Shown: positions 62,348 to 64,000 of the stretch, piece by piece | Numbering within the stretch: the first letter of the stretch is position 1 | Layout: the number at the start of each line of letters is the position of its first letter | DNA from: Lysobacterales bacterium PRO7 | GTDB taxonomy: Bacteria > Pseudomonadota > Gammaproteobacteria > Xanthomonadales > Rhodanobacteraceae | Length of the DNA: 64,000 bases | Assembly (NCBI GenBank): GCA_021404785.1 | Contig: QWHH01000014.1 | Location: 1-64,000 of the forward strand | Direction of reading: 5' to 3' | The notes under the pieces: model-generated | What the model saw: only the letters and a program-made list of their open reading frames with translations | The model's database searches: none | What the model was told of the DNA's origin: nothing | Translations under genes and position numbers: made by a program

Positions 62348-62979
62348 TGCATCGCACGCGCATCAAGTTTTGCGGCATTACCCGCGCCGAAGACGCGCTG
62401 GCCGCGGTTGCGCTCGGCGTCGACGCGATCGGCCTGGTGTTGACGCGCAAGAGTCCGCGCAGCATCGCGCCGCTGCAGGCACGCGAAATCCGGCGCACGT
62501 TGCCGCCATTCGTAACGACGGTTGCTTTGCTCATGGACGACGAACCCGGGTTTATCGCCGATGCGATCGCCACCGTGCAGCCGGACCTGCTCCAGTTTCA
62601 CGGCAGGGAAACGCAGGACGAATGCCTGCGCTTCGAGATGCCTTACCTGAAAGCCATTGCGATGAATGGCGACAATGCACCCGCGCAGATGCACGAACAC
62701 ACGGCTGCCGTCGGATTCGTGTTCGATGCGCATGCGCCGGGCGGGCAGGGCGGTAGTGGTCGCGTTTTCGACTGGTCGCGAATCCCCCGAGATTTGATGC
62801 GTCCACTCATCCTGGCGGGCGGCTTGAATCTGGCCAATGTGGCCGAAGCGATCGCGACGGTCGCGCCATACGCGATGGATGTATCCAGCGGCATCGAAGC
62901 GGCACCGGGCATCAAGGATGCCGCAAGAATGCGCGCGTTCGTCGATGCCGTTCGTGCCGCCGACGCCGCGCGTGGATGA
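62347..62979 (+). CDS. trpF: Phosphoribosylanthranilate isomerase (TrpF)
   Basis: Third enzymatic step of tryptophan synthesis. The 210-residue TIM barrel has the catalytic Cys in IKFCGITRAEDA and the Asp in AYAMDVSSGIEAAPGIKD. ATG at 62347 lies in a 1-base overlap with truA; a GTG at 62344 would add one residue. trpB follows after 205 bases. Confidence 0.93.
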   Translation: MHRTRIKFCGITRAEDALAAVALGVDAIGLVLTRKSPRSIAPLQAREIRRTLPPFVTTVALLMDDEPGFIADAIATVQPDLLQFHGRETQDECLRFEMPYLKAIAMNGDNAPAQMHEHTAAVGFVFDAHAPGGQGGSGRVFDWSRIPRDLMRPLILAGGLNLANVAEAIATVAPYAMDVSSGIEAAPGIKDAARMRAFVDAVRAADAARG

Positions 62980-63184
62980 GCGGAGTGGCTGCGCAATGCC
63001 GCGCGATTGTGTACGCTAGTCCGCAGCCATGAGTCCCTCGCGCCGCGCCAAATCGCCTTTCGGCCGCTCCCTGCGGCGCTGGCGGCGCGTGCCCGCTGCC
63101 GCAGTGCGGTAACGCGCGGCGCGTTGCTTCGTCGCCGCGCATGATCGCGCAGGCATCCCTCGTCGAACTTTTTGGCAGATTTCC
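62980..63184. other. Spacer before trpB
   Basis: No gene seen. The stretch is GC-rich and I can pick out no classic attenuator or hairpin with a T tract, so trpB may have its own promoter or be read from trpF. Confidence 0.35.
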
Positions 63185-64000
63185 ATGACAATCGATTATT
63201 CGCACTATCCTGATTCGCACGGGCGATTCGGGGATTACGGCGGCATCTACGTCGCCGAAACCCTGATCGAGCCGCTGGCTGAATTGACCGCCGCCTACAC
63301 GCGCCTGCGTGATGACCCCGCGTTCATCGCCGAGCTCGACCACGATCTGAAACACTACGTTGGCCGGCCGAGTCCGATCTACCACGCGCAGCGTCTGTCG
63401 AAGAAGATCGGCGGTGCGCAGATCCTGCTCAAGCGCGAGGATTTGAACCACACCGGCGCGCACAAGATCAACAACACGGTCGGACAGGCTCTGGTCGCGC
63501 GACACATGGGCAAGACCCGCATCATCGCCGAGACCGGTGCCGGCCAGCATGGCGTCGCCAGTGCCACCGTCGCCGCGCGCCTGGGTCTCGAATGCGTCGT
63601 CTACATGGGCGCAACCGATATCGAGCGCCAAAAGATCAACGTCTATCGCATGAAACTGCTCGGCGCGCAGGTCGTGCCCGTGACGTCTGGATCGAAAACC
63701 CTGAAGGACGCGCTCAACGAGGCGATGCGCGATTGGGTGACGAATGTCGCCGACACGTTCTACATCATCGGCACCGTGGCCGGGCCGCATCCGTATCCGA
63801 TGATGGTGCGCGATTTCAACGCCGTGGTCGGACGCGAAGCGCGCGCGCAGATGCAATCCGAATACGGCCGCTTGCCGGATGCGCTGGTCGCCTGCGTCGG
63901 CGGCGGTTCGAATGCGATCGGTCTGTTCCACGCGTTTCTCAACGACGCCGACGTGCGCATCGTGGGCGCGGAAGCGGCAGGGGAGGGTATTGCGACCGGC
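63185..64000 (+). CDS. trpB: Tryptophan synthase beta subunit (TrpB), 3' end outside window
   Basis: Makes tryptophan from indole and serine using PLP. The first 272 codons are present, with [19 protein letters not shown], the PLP lysine in [45 protein letters not shown] and the glycine loop [12 protein letters not shown]. Full-length TrpB has about 400 residues, so roughly a third lies past position 64000. The ATG at 63185 matches the normal start. Confidence 0.95.
   Translation, partial: MTIDYSHYPDSHGRFGDYGGIYVAETLIEPLAELTAAYTRLRDDPAFIAELDHDLKHYVGRPSPIYHAQRLSKKIGGAQILLKREDLNHTGAHKINNTVGQALVARHMGKTRIIAETGAGQHGVASATVAARLGLECVVYMGATDIERQKINVYRMKLLGAQVVPVTSGSKTLKDALNEAMRDWVTNVADTFYIIGTVAGPHPYPMMVRDFNAVVGREARAQMQSEYGRLPDALVACVGGGSNAIGLFHAFLNDADVRIVGAEAAGEGIATG

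Noticed and set aside
1-64000. CRISPR array or transposon
   Set aside because: I saw no regular direct repeats with spacers and no transposase or integrase-like protein; the only repeats are the short ones listed.

Overview
The window looks like a chromosomal segment of a high-GC gammaproteobacterium of the Lysobacterales (Xanthomonadales), most likely near Rhodanobacteraceae such as Dokdonella or Rudaea. This is inferred from the xanthomonad-type Dcd protein, the metG-rsxB-nth and asd-fimV-truA-trpF-trpB orders, and a secreted protein ending in an NGFEP tail of the kind I associate with that family. No taxonomic marker gene is present, so the placement is an inference.

Layout. 1-293: lower-GC flank ending in the 3' part of a tRNA-Asn gene, probably the scar of an integrated element lying to the left. 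0.5-6.3 kb: three-gene heavy-metal RND efflux system. 6.4-10.3 kb: a LolA-like protein and a large Asp-box beta-propeller protein. 10.4-13.1 kb: a divergent DoxX gene and a bufferin operon (bufA-bufB-bufC) for a copper-binding modified peptide, followed by a frameshifted, shortened FAD dehydrogenase. 14.3-20.6 kb: a LysR regulator divergent from a tightly coupled dabB-dabA-cysD-small ORF operon (bicarbonate/CO2 accumulation plus an orphan sulfate-activation subunit), with a perfect 12-bp inverted repeat between them. 20.7-23.5 kb: sua5, folE and a short SDR. 23.7-24.7 kb: a porin with a possible Pho box.

24.8-34.0 kb is mostly housekeeping: nth, rsxB, metG, an amino-acid permease, a DUF2147 protein, a sulfotransferase, apbC, dcd and two related small exported proteins. 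34.0-41.8 kb is a pyroglutamate (5-oxoproline) salvage region on the minus strand (pcp, DUF979/DUF969 permease pair, pxpA, pxpC, pxpB). It is split by a plus-strand block (GFA, RibD-like reductase, VOC, TfoX-like, rnk) that carries a REP-like repeat. 41.4-42.5 kb: HIT protein and dienelactone hydrolase. 42.6-46.9 kb: two tandemly duplicated periplasmic-TPR/GGDEF diguanylate cyclases.

47-64 kb: rimO, DUF3025, greB, a TPR membrane protein, an MltD-like transglycosylase, a secreted protein behind a nine-G tract, a small unknown, psd, an SCO protein, prmB-aroC-asd, fimV, truA, trpF and the start of trpB.

The most interesting parts are the dabBA-cysD-orf operon with its operator-like palindrome, the bufferin locus, the split pyroglutamate cluster and the duplicated cyclases. 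I found no CRISPR array, rRNA, complete tRNA or transposase.
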